DNA of 7,916 nt, from contig CAKOKV010000041.1 of NCBI GenBank assembly GCA_934095805.1, forward strand, positions 1-7,916, given 5' to 3'. Of this stretch, positions 1 to 6,137 are shown piece by piece. A program made the position numbers and the translations under genes. Below the pieces are notes generated by a model. It did no database searches. It worked only from the letters and a program-made list of their open reading frames with translations, and was not told the origin of the DNA. How positions within the stretch are numbered: the first letter of the stretch is position 1; every line of letters starts with the position of its first letter. The DNA comes from an uncultured Bacilli bacterium (GTDB lineage: Bacteria > Bacillota_I > Bacilli_A > RF39 > UBA660).

Positions 1-540
1 ACTTTCTAAATCTATATCATATTCTTTAAAAATATCTTCTATAATCATTGAAGCATAAAAATCTAATATTATTGGACTAGAATTATAAGAATAATATATA
101 AATAGAAATCCCATACCTATATCATTTGCTATATTATCATCTTTTTCTTTTAACTTTGCCAATTCTACCGCTAATCTTTTTCCTGAATATATTGTTTCAC
201 ACAGAATTTGATATTTATTTATTTTACTATTTGAAGTTAAGTTTCTCATTATTATTGCGAGTTCTGTTCTTTCAAAGTCGGTATCAGTATTTTCTAAAAA
301 ATAATCTGCAACTTCTGTAATAAAATTTGTATTATCTCTAAATTTCAAGATTAAATATTTAACAAACACATAATCTTTTTTTAAGTCATCCGAACAAAAA
401 TGATACATTTTTTCATCATTTGTCAAATCAATAACCTGTGTCATAAAACTTCTATCATTTTCCAATTTTTCTATTTCATATTCTTCTATATCATTTCCGT
501 TTATATAATCTTCAACTATTTTTTCACTATATTTTTCCAT
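1..540 (-). CDS. Unrecognised helical protein, third gene of the sigma-factor operon (C-terminus beyond left edge)
   Basis: An open frame of 180 codons runs without a stop from an ATG at 538-540 to the window edge, so the C-terminus is missing. A good Shine-Dalgarno site (AAGGAGG, 548-554) sits 7 nt before the ATG. I do not recognise the family. The protein is acidic and predicted mostly helical. Residues about 26-85 read like short helical pairs (LENDRSFMTQVIDL, then CSDDLKKDYVFVKYLILKF), loosely reminiscent of DUF4116-type repeats; that likeness is an impression, not a match. Residues 141-165 contain a hydrophobic stretch (GMGFLFIYYSYNSSPIILDF) that could be a buried helix. No signal peptide is visible. 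It begins 22 nt after the sigma-factor stop and is probably co-transcribed with it. An anti-sigma or partner role is possible from position alone; nothing in the sequence proves it. Confidence 0.85.
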   Translation of the reverse strand, partial: MEKYSEKIVEDYINGNDIEEYEIEKLENDRSFMTQVIDLTNDEKMYHFCSDDLKKDYVFVKYLILKFRDNTNFITEVADYFLENTDTDFERTELAIIMRNLTSNSKINKYQILCETIYSGKRLAVELAKLKEKDDNIANDIGMGFLFIYYSYNSSPIILDFYASMIIEDIFKEYDIDLES

Positions 541-562
541 TTTTATTCCTCCTTTTTAACAT

Positions 563-1528
563 TTAAATATACATTTTTATTTTTCTACTTGGACTTCTTA
601 ACAGTCTTAAACTTTTCGCCTCTATTTGTCTTACTCTTTCTCTTGTTATATTTTGAAGCTTTGCCACTTCTTCTAGTGTATGTGTATTTCCATCATCTAA
701 TCCATATAATTGATGAATAACTTGTCTTTGTCTGTCACTTTTTAAACCTTCATCTATACTTTTTGAAAATGTTTCAAATAAAACTTTGTTTACTACTGTT
801 TCTTCCATATTTTCACTGTCTAACAGATCTCCTGAAATGCTTTCTGTCATTCCTATATCAATAAATAATCTTAGAAAATTATTTATTTTATTTATACTTA
901 TATCTAAGCCATTATTTTTGTTACAGTTTAATTTATTATAAATATTTTCAAGTAGAGACATTATTCTAAAATTACATTTCTTAATTAAATAATCATATTC
1001 TTCTTTATCTTTTGTTACCAAATAAATTAAATCATTCAATGTAAACTCTAATTCATTATTTTTTAATTTTATGAAGTTATATAATAAACTTGCAAATAAG
1101 TCAGTTGATATTCCGAAAGTTTCGTTAACTATTAATTTTGTATCAACAAGTTTTTGATAAACTTCGTTACAAAATTTTCTATTAATAATGCTTGAATATG
1201 AATCTGCATTTAGTAATTCTCCATCATATATTTTTTCAATCCATACTTCAACAAAAGAACTAATAATGTCATTCATGTCATAAGAAGATGATGAGAATAT
1301 TAATAATTCATTTCTAGAAATATAATTATATAATACATATAATGTTCCAAGAATAACCTTATCCATATACATTTTTCTTAGTTCATCATTTCTAGATATT
1401 AGTGCTTTTTTGTAAAGCTCTTGTGCTTCATTAAATTTCAATTTATCATATTGTGATATTTGTATTAACCATTCATTTAAAATACTATATTCAGTATTTC
1501 TTAAATTGTTTTCACCCCCTTTTTTCAT
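563..1528 (-). CDS. Diverged RpoD-like sigma-70 family RNA polymerase sigma factor
   Basis: Predicted to direct RNA polymerase to a special promoter set. The C-terminus is clear sigma region 4: residues 262-315 include [15 protein letters not shown], then a helix-turn-helix [20 protein letters not shown] (284-303) and a basic end ([10 protein letters not shown]), very close to primary sigma factors. Residues 228-240 ([14 protein letters not shown]) match the acidic region 3.2 sigma finger, and residues 140-200 resemble region 3. Region 2 lies at about 56-130 but is badly worn: [17 protein letters not shown] stands where the DLIQEG core helix is expected, and the FSTYA-WWIR signature of region 2.3 is absent. 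Promoter melting and -10 choice should therefore be unusual. The start is the ATG at 1526-1528, preceded by a G-rich ribosome site (AAGGGGG); a second SD-like GGGGGTGA falls in codons 4-6, with no start codon after it. It lies 19 nt after the upstream orphan and 22 nt before the next gene. Confidence 0.9.
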   Translation of the reverse strand: MKKGGENNLRNTEYSILNEWLIQISQYDKLKFNEAQELYKKALISRNDELRKMYMDKVILGTLYVLYNYISRNELLIFSSSSYDMNDIISSFVEVWIEKIYDGELLNADSYSSIINRKFCNEVYQKLVDTKLIVNETFGISTDLFASLLYNFIKLKNNELEFTLNDLIYLVTKDKEEYDYLIKKCNFRIMSLLENIYNKLNCNKNNGLDISINKINNFLRLFIDIGMTESISGDLLDSENMEETVVNKVLFETFSKSIDEGLKSDRQRQVIHQLYGLDDGNTHTLEEVAKLQNITRERVRQIEAKSLRLLRSPSRKIKMYI

Positions 1529-1547
1529 TCTTTTCCCCCTTTTTATT

Positions 1548-2156
1548 TTATCTACTTAAAATAAGTTTTTTTATTTTTGGTTCACTTTTTATACAACTAT
1601 AATAATTATCACCTTCAGTATCATAATGAAATTCACTGTCATAATACATTTCTTCTTCACAACTTCTTAACATTTTTATTTTGGCCTCTTTATTTTTATC
1701 GCTGTTTTTACCATAAACACCTATACAGACATTAGCACCGTTATTATGTAGTTCTATAAGATTTCCTACTGATTCTTCATCAAATGGATTATGTGTTAAA
1801 AATAAATCACAATTATTTGCAGTGTAAACTGTTATTCCCATTATTATAAATGGTACATTTTTATATACTATTAATTTACTATTTTCGCAACCAACAGTTT
1901 CAGCAAATGGTGATACTAGTGTTACTGCATCTTTTCCCAAAGTGTCATATTTTCCTTTATTTAACTCTATAGTAGTATCATTAGTTAAAGAAATTCCTAA
2001 GTATTTTAAATACTTTTCATAATTTGGTATTTGTTTTTTTAATAAGCTTAAATATATAACAAAATCAGTATCTGTCATTATATTATATTTGTCATATGGT
2101 TTTCCTATTGAATCGCAATATTGTTTATATAGCATTAATATATATTTGTACTTCAT
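1548..2156 (-). CDS. Unrecognised 202-aa protein, first gene of the sigma-factor operon
   Basis: The open frame extends upstream to 2261, but I place the start at the ATG at 2154-2156. An AAAGGAG site (2163-2169) lies 6 nt before it, and the longer version would run through the divergent promoter region. The family is not recognised. The N-terminal 60 residues look helical ([13 protein letters not shown], then [24 protein letters not shown]). Residues 76-150 alternate short hydrophobic strands ([42 protein letters not shown]), suggesting an alpha/beta domain. The tail is acidic then basic (about 165-202). Four of its five cysteines lie in the C-terminal half (C90, C116, C144, C166, C188 against C14), but no metal-binding pattern is evident. 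No signal peptide or membrane helix is seen. It is divergent from the LysR gene and is the likely target of that regulator. Confidence 0.8.
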   Translation of the reverse strand: MKYKYILMLYKQYCDSIGKPYDKYNIMTDTDFVIYLSLLKKQIPNYEKYLKYLGISLTNDTTIELNKGKYDTLGKDAVTLVSPFAETVGCENSKLIVYKNVPFIIMGITVYTANNCDLFLTHNPFDEESVGNLIELHNNGANVCIGVYGKNSDKNKEAKIKMLRSCEEEMYYDSEFHYDTEGDNYYSCIKSEPKIKKLILSR

Positions 2157-2202
2157 ATTTTTCTCCTTTTTTCTTTTTACCTTTTCTTTCGAAAGCACTG
2201 GT

Positions 2203-2208
2203 ATTATA
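2203..2208 (-). promoter_or_regulatory. Candidate -10 box for the orphan/sigma operon
   Basis: On the minus strand this reads TATAAT, about 47 nt before the ATG of the 202-aa gene. No good -35 is present at 16-18 nt (closest is TTATGA at 2227-2232, spacing 18), as is common for promoters that need an activator. It partly overlaps the left operator dyad. Confidence 0.45.
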
Positions 2209-2224
2209 TAACAATTTGTGATAT
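2206..2224. promoter_or_regulatory. Operator-like dyad 1, probable LysR binding site
   Basis: ATATAAC-AATTT-GTGATAT is an inverted repeat with one mismatch and a 5-nt centre; the longer TTATATAACAA / TTGTGATATAA arms (2204-2226) match at 10 of 11 positions. This fits the interrupted-dyad T-N11-A style of LysR-family boxes next to their own genes. It overlaps the -10 elements of both divergent promoters, so binding could affect both directions. The assignment to this regulator is inferred from position. Confidence 0.6.
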
Positions 2225-2227
2225 AAT
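2219..2227 (+). promoter_or_regulatory. Extended -10 promoter of the LysR gene
   Basis: TGATATAAT is a perfect extended -10 element, 56 nt before the lysR-type ATG. No convincing -35 is seen 17 nt upstream (TGGTAT). The right half of operator dyad 1 covers it and dyad 2 lies downstream of the predicted start of transcription, an arrangement typical of autorepression. Confidence 0.55.
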
Positions 2228-2251
2228 CATAATACATATTTTTTATATGTG

Positions 2252-2270
2252 ATATAACCATTTGTTATAT
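2252..2270. promoter_or_regulatory. Operator-like dyad 2, probable LysR binding site
   Basis: ATATAAC-CATTT-GTTATAT is a perfect 7-bp inverted repeat around a 5-nt centre. It matches dyad 1 at 17 of 19 positions and lies exactly 46 bp further on. It ends directly before the AAAGGAG ribosome site of the LysR gene (2271-2277), so a bound protein would block transcription or hide the leader. Confidence 0.6.
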
Positions 2271-2282
2271 AAAGGAGAAATT

Positions 2283-3176
2283 ATGAATATTAATTTAGAT
2301 TTGTATAAAGTATTTTATTATGTTGCTAAAAATGAAAATATTTCGAGAGCTGCTAATGAATTACTGATTAGTCAACCAGCGATTAGTAAATCTATTAAAA
2401 CATTAGAAGAACAAATTAATACTAAACTTTTTATAAGAAAAAGAGATGGTGTGGAATTAACTGAAGCAGGAGAAACAATTTATAAAAAAATAAAAGAAGC
2501 TATGGAATTAATAGATTCAGCAGAAAACGATTTAGAGGTATTAACTAGTATGGAAACTGGTGTTATAAATATAGGAGCAAGCAAAACTATATTACATGAA
2601 TTCTTAATGCCATATATTAAATCATTTCATGATGAGTATCCTAAAATTAACATAAGAATTTTTACAGATAAGACATCAGATTTAATCAGAAAGTCAAAAA
2701 TGGGATTAATTGATGTAATATTTATCAATTTACCCTATAATCTTCCTAAAGAATTTGAAATGTATAAAATAATGGATTTACATGATTGTTTGGTAGCAAC
2801 TAATGTATTTGATAAATATAAAAGCAGAAAACTAAATGTAAAAGATTTAGAAAATTTACCATTATTAGTTTTAACAAAAGGTACTATAACTAGGAATAGA
2901 TTTGATGATTTTTGTTTTAAAAATAATATTAAAATAAATCCAACTATGGAATTTGGTAGCAATACTTTAATTAAAGAATTTACTGAAGCTGGTTTCGGTA
3001 TTGGCTTATTAACTGAGGAACATGTAAAGGACGAATTAAGTAGTGGTAAATTATTTAAATTAAACATCAATTTATCATTAGAAGATAAATATTTAGGTAT
3101 GGTGTACAACACCGAAAATAAAAGTTTAGTATCAAAAAATTTTATTAAATATATAAAAAATAACATTAGTAAATAA
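2283..3176 (+). CDS. LysR-family transcriptional regulator
   Basis: A 297-aa protein, normal length for the family. The N-terminal winged helix-turn-helix spans residues 1-65 and is textbook: LYKVFYYVAKNENISRAANELLISQ, then PAISKSIKTLEEQINTKLFIR, then the wing and ELTEAGE. A linker helix (about 64-90) leads to a periplasmic-binding-like effector domain from about 92 (GVINIGASKTILHEFLMPYI) to the end, including the usual FTEAGFGIGLLTEE segment (232-246). The effector is unknown. The frame extends to 2262, but the ATG at 2283 is chosen because AAAGGAG (2271-2277) sits 5 nt before it and the family N-terminus begins there. It is divergent from the orphan/sigma operon and shares a short control region with two operator-like dyads, so self-regulation and control of that operon are likely but inferred. 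Confidence 0.93.
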   Translation: MNINLDLYKVFYYVAKNENISRAANELLISQPAISKSIKTLEEQINTKLFIRKRDGVELTEAGETIYKKIKEAMELIDSAENDLEVLTSMETGVINIGASKTILHEFLMPYIKSFHDEYPKINIRIFTDKTSDLIRKSKMGLIDVIFINLPYNLPKEFEMYKIMDLHDCLVATNVFDKYKSRKLNVKDLENLPLLVLTKGTITRNRFDDFCFKNNIKINPTMEFGSNTLIKEFTEAGFGIGLLTEEHVKDELSSGKLFKLNINLSLEDKYLGMVYNTENKSLVSKNFIKYIKNNISK

Positions 3177-3187
3177 ACTAATGTTAT
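3160..3187. terminator. Bidirectional hairpin terminator between convergent genes
   Basis: A perfect 11-bp stem, ATAACATTAGT (3160-3170) with ACTAATGTTAT (3177-3187), closes a 6-nt loop AAATAA. On the minus strand the stem is followed by six T residues and a T/A-rich run; on the plus strand by a weaker TCTTGTTTT. The loop ends with the lysR TAA stop and the right stem holds the TAA stop of the opposing gene, so one element serves both transcripts. Confidence 0.85.
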
Positions 3188-4950
3188 CTTGTTTTACCAT
3201 AATTATTAGTGTTAGAAGAATCGTGTTCATTCGATTCTTTTTCTTTTGATGGTTCAGCATTGTCACGAGCATTTTTTAAACTATCTAGTGCTTCTTGTGA
3301 AATCCTTGGCATTATGGATAAATCCATACCCATAGATAATCCTAATTCAGCTTGTTCTGCAGGAGTAAATCTTCTTATGAAGTTTTCATTTTCTACTTTT
3401 TCTACAACAGCTCCAATTAATTCATCTTTATCCCTAGTGCTATCACCAAAAGGTCTTCCAGATCCAGAACTATCAATTTCCCCTTGTTGTGCATTGTATG
3501 CTGTACTTGAAGTACCAAACATTTCTCTGTATCTTTGTAGAGTTTTTAATTTCTCATTTGTTTTTCCAACATGTATATTTTCCGCTTTACCTGTTACTAT
3601 TGAATTAATAACTTGACCATCTTTAGTTGATTTAAAACCTCTAAAAATAAAATCTCTTTTTTGTCTCTTAGCATTTAATAAATCATTTAATACTGAAGCA
3701 TTACTTCTAGTTGTATTTAAATCTTTATTATATTCAGTAGAGCTTATTGAAACCATTCCACCTTTTTCACTTGAATCTACTAAGTACTTATCAGGAGCAA
3801 GAACTGCTAAACAAAAACATGTTTTAAAGAAATCTCCTCTCATAAATGAAGTTGTCTTTAATATCATTTTTTCCCAATTTATAATTTCATATTGTTTACC
3901 ATTTTCTTCATATAGTCCGCCTGCTTCAATGATATTTTTTTGATTTTCATATAAGACTAACAATAAATCATATGCAGTTGATTTTGGTGTCAATATAATT
4001 AAACCGCTTCCATCTTTTCTCTTAGGCTTACCATTTGCTTTTGTTAGAATATTTAAATAATCCATAGCTCTTTGACTTAAAGCATTTCCTTGTGGAATTC
4101 CTAATAGATGAGGAATATTTTTTTCATGAATAACAAATTTAAAATCAAATTTACTTCCATCTGGTAATGTAGCTACATTTTCAACTGTATTTTTGCCTGC
4201 ACTATAAATTGAATTATATGTTTCAATACATAAATTTAAATTTTCAAATAAAATTTCCATTACTTTTTTCATTGCATTATCAGTACTTGCAAATTTATTT
4301 CCAAGTGGGAAACTTCTTATTTGTATATTTTCTTTTTCTTCTCTTTCTTGTCCATTAGGAGACAGTATTTTTCTTCCATCGTGAGTATATATTTGTTTAC
4401 TAGCTGATGTTTTAAAACTATAAGTACCATTACTGGCAGTAATTATTTTATTATCTTTTCTTCTTAAACTTCCCTCTTCTAAAATTATATTGTTTCCAGA
4501 TGATGCTTCTATTAAATTAATTAAAGCAACTTCGTCAAAACTAAATCTTTTATTTAATCTCTCTGCTAATTTTTTAATATAATCATAAATATCACTTTTA
4601 AATTGTTGAGGTACTCTTTTTTCTATTAAATATCTTTCTAATCTTAATGAAATATTTTCTTGTGTATAATTCATTAAAACATAATCAATTGATTGTCTAT
4701 AAACATCTGCAGCAAATTCAATGATAGTAGACATTATTATGCTTCTATAAAGATTACATATATCTTTATGACATTCAAATATATCTTTTAAATACATAGA
4801 ATTATTAGTTTTATAGTGTTTTTCTTCTTCTAATTGAAATGCAGTTTCAATATCAGCAAAATCATGTTTTAACTTTTCTCTACCCATTGGGCTATCTATG
4901 TCTGCAAAGCCTATAATTTCTGTTAAAATTGCTTTTTTGTATTCACTCAT
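3184..4950 (-). CDS. Large protein with a PBECR4-like putative RNase segment
   Basis: A 588-aa soluble-looking protein; the start is the ATG at 4948-4950, with AAAGGAG (4957-4963) 6 nt upstream. Visible parts in order: a helical N-terminus (1-150, with LERYLIEKRVPQQFKSDIYDYIKKLAERLNK-like helices); a polar, glycine-rich strand segment (about 155-215); a core at about 225-480; and a low-complexity tail (480-588, rich in S, N, E and D). The core has FDFKFVIHEKNIPHLLGIPQ (268-287, invariant-looking HLLG at 281-284), then WEKMILKTTSFMRGDFFKTC (359-378) and RDFIFRGFKSTKDGQ (432-446). The F-H-L-L-G pattern with a later F/K/S region resembles PBECR4, one of the barnase/EndoU/colicin/RelE-like nuclease groups described in phage and conjugative-element proteins. 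I judge this by eye only. Catalytic residues are not proven. It has its own promoter after the restriction operon terminator; a defence or effector role is inferred. Confidence 0.75.
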   Translation of the reverse strand: MSEYKKAILTEIIGFADIDSPMGREKLKHDFADIETAFQLEEEKHYKTNNSMYLKDIFECHKDICNLYRSIIMSTIIEFAADVYRQSIDYVLMNYTQENISLRLERYLIEKRVPQQFKSDIYDYIKKLAERLNKRFSFDEVALINLIEASSGNNIILEEGSLRRKDNKIITASNGTYSFKTSASKQIYTHDGRKILSPNGQEREEKENIQIRSFPLGNKFASTDNAMKKVMEILFENLNLCIETYNSIYSAGKNTVENVATLPDGSKFDFKFVIHEKNIPHLLGIPQGNALSQRAMDYLNILTKANGKPKRKDGSGLIILTPKSTAYDLLLVLYENQKNIIEAGGLYEENGKQYEIINWEKMILKTTSFMRGDFFKTCFCLAVLAPDKYLVDSSEKGGMVSISSTEYNKDLNTTRSNASVLNDLLNAKRQKRDFIFRGFKSTKDGQVINSIVTGKAENIHVGKTNEKLKTLQRYREMFGTSSTAYNAQQGEIDSSGSGRPFGDSTRDKDELIGAVVEKVENENFIRRFTPAEQAELGLSMGMDLSIMPRISQEALDSLKNARDNAEPSKEKESNEHDSSNTNNYGKTR

Positions 4951-5015
4951 CTAAATCTCCTTTATTTATTAAATCAAATAACTACTTTTTACTTTTCTAT
5001 TTTATTATTAATATA

Positions 5016-5024
5016 ATTATATCA
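5016..5024 (-). promoter_or_regulatory. Extended -10 promoter of the PBECR4-like gene
   Basis: The minus strand reads TGATATAAT, with TTCAAA 18 nt upstream of the TATAAT as a weak -35. The leader to the ATG would be about 58 nt. The core ATGATATAATTA is identical to that before the methyltransferase gene. Confidence 0.55.
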
Positions 5025-5063
5025 TATTTAATAAATATTTTTGAATATGATAATTTTTGAAAT

Positions 5064-5096
5064 AAAAAAAACTATATTGATAATTACTCAATATAG
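5064..5096 (-). terminator. Rho-independent terminator of the restriction-modification operon
   Basis: On the minus strand a perfect 9-bp stem, CTATATTGA with TCAATATAG (5072-5080 and 5088-5096), encloses a 7-nt loop and is followed by eight T residues (complement of A at 5064-5071). It lies about 125 nt after the endonuclease stop and just before the PBECR4-like gene's promoter. Confidence 0.85.
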
Positions 5097-5128
5097 GATT
5101 ATTATTTTAAACTATTTATTTTTTTAAT

Positions 5129-5221
5129 TTATTCATAACTTTCATCAAGCAATTCAGAAATAGTATTAGCTATTTTTTCAGTTGTAAATATTATCAAATT
5201 TATTTTAATATTGTTATTTTA
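5129..5221 (-). other. Short coding-like remnant downstream of the endonuclease
   Basis: After the endonuclease TAG comes an immediate in-frame TAA (5219-5221). The same frame then stays open for 29 codons to a TAA at 5129-5131, reading protein-like (ending TTEKIANTISELLDESYE). There is no ATG and no ribosome site; the only possible start is TTG at 5195-5197 (22 codons). It may be the worn end of a lost gene or chance in AT-rich DNA. The rest of the 5097-5221 spacer holds nothing I recognise. Confidence 0.2.
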
Positions 5222-6136
5222 CTATTTATTCAAATCAACTAAAATTTCATTCCATGTTTTAAACTCAATATTTGGAGATTTTTCAATTAATAAATTTATT
5301 CTTTTCTTGAATTCTTCTTCCTGAAATTTAAATTCATTATACAGTTCATCTAAAGAAATTTTATTTTTTATATCTTTAACCATTTTTTTATCTTCATTTT
5401 TTTCAGCAATAGATAGACACCTATATTTAATAACTTCTTCAACAGAAAACATTTCTTCATCTATATAAGAAGCAAAATCTTCTTCCATTATTTGAGAAAA
5501 CTTTTTTGAAGGATTTGGAAAATCATAGCATAACTGTCCTTCCATTCTTTGATTAACAAAAGGAAAACTATTTATAAAAAACTTCATATCCTTTATATCA
5601 TACAATTCATTAACTAAGTCTATCATGATAATCATACTATAAATATTTGTAGATCCCATTGTTTTTTGTAATTGTTTAACATTTCCAATTTTTATTGAAT
5701 ATATTTCGGCTGCTGCAGTCTTCAATTCTAAATAAACTTTAGAACCATTTTTCATTGTAATTAAATAATCAGGGACTGTTGTTTTCGAACCGGCAATACT
5801 AACTTTCTTTTCAACAGCATCATAAACAAATGTATGTTCTGAATCATTTCCTGTCATCTCAACTGATGCAATCATAGGATTTTTCTTTATAAGAATATAA
5901 AACAAGTCTTCAATATACCATCCATATAGCATATTTTTTAAATAATTATATCTTCTACCCATTGCACTTGGAGCTGTATAACCATCTATTTCAGCCTGTT
6001 TCATTCTATTATATTTTTCTAAATATTCATTATATATTTTGTCTAATGTTTCTTTATCTATTAGGTCGCAAAACATTCTGTCATATAATTCTTTAACATC
6101 TTCTATAGTCATATCATCTAATCGTAATTTTGCCAT
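5222..6136 (-). CDS. Type II restriction endonuclease, PD-(D/E)XK fold
   Basis: A 304-aa protein predicted to cut unmodified DNA at the site protected by the adjacent methyltransferase. The nuclease core is visible: E76 in a helix (GWYIEDLFYILI), then VPDYLITMKNGSKVYLELKT, giving P122-D123, 13 residues, then E137-L-K139, the standard PD-(D/E)XK spacing. GNDSEHTFVYDAVEKK (96-111) would form the first core strands. The N-terminal 50 residues and the C-terminal 80 are helical, with a charged coil at 244-285. I cannot assign a known isoschizomer or the recognition site. The ATG at 6134-6136 comes one base after the methyltransferase stop, and its AAAGGAGG site (6143-6150) lies inside the last methyltransferase codons, so the two are probably translationally coupled, methyltransferase first. 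A terminator follows at 5064-5096. Confidence 0.85.
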   Translation of the reverse strand: MAKLRLDDMTIEDVKELYDRMFCDLIDKETLDKIYNEYLEKYNRMKQAEIDGYTAPSAMGRRYNYLKNMLYGWYIEDLFYILIKKNPMIASVEMTGNDSEHTFVYDAVEKKVSIAGSKTTVPDYLITMKNGSKVYLELKTAAAEIYSIKIGNVKQLQKTMGSTNIYSMIIMIDLVNELYDIKDMKFFINSFPFVNQRMEGQLCYDFPNPSKKFSQIMEEDFASYIDEEMFSVEEVIKYRCLSIAEKNEDKKMVKDIKNKISLDELYNEFKFQEEEFKKRINLLIEKSPNIEFKTWNEILVDLNK

Positions 6137-6137
6137 A

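Noticed and set aside
126..720. Two plus-strand open frames at 126-320 and 400-720
   Set aside because: Both are antisense to the first minus-strand gene and the sigma factor, consist of phenylalanine, leucine and isoleucine strings typical of shadow frames, and lack ribosome sites.
2234..2250. Inverted repeat ACATAT-TTTTT-ATATGT as a terminator
   Set aside because: Only 6 A/T-rich base pairs, no following T-run in either direction, and it lies between the promoter and the start of the LysR gene, so it is more likely incidental or part of the operator region.
2157..2261. 35-residue N-terminal extension of the 202-aa orphan
   Set aside because: It would place coding sequence across both divergent promoters and the operators, and the internal ATG has a well-placed AAAGGAG site.
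2735..3166. Minus-strand frame antisense to the LysR gene
   Set aside because: The LysR frame is clearly conserved; the antisense frame has no ribosome site and no recognisable domain.
3209..3616. Plus-strand frame opposite the tail of the PBECR4-like gene
   Set aside because: Serine-rich shadow frame of the low-complexity tail, without ribosome site.
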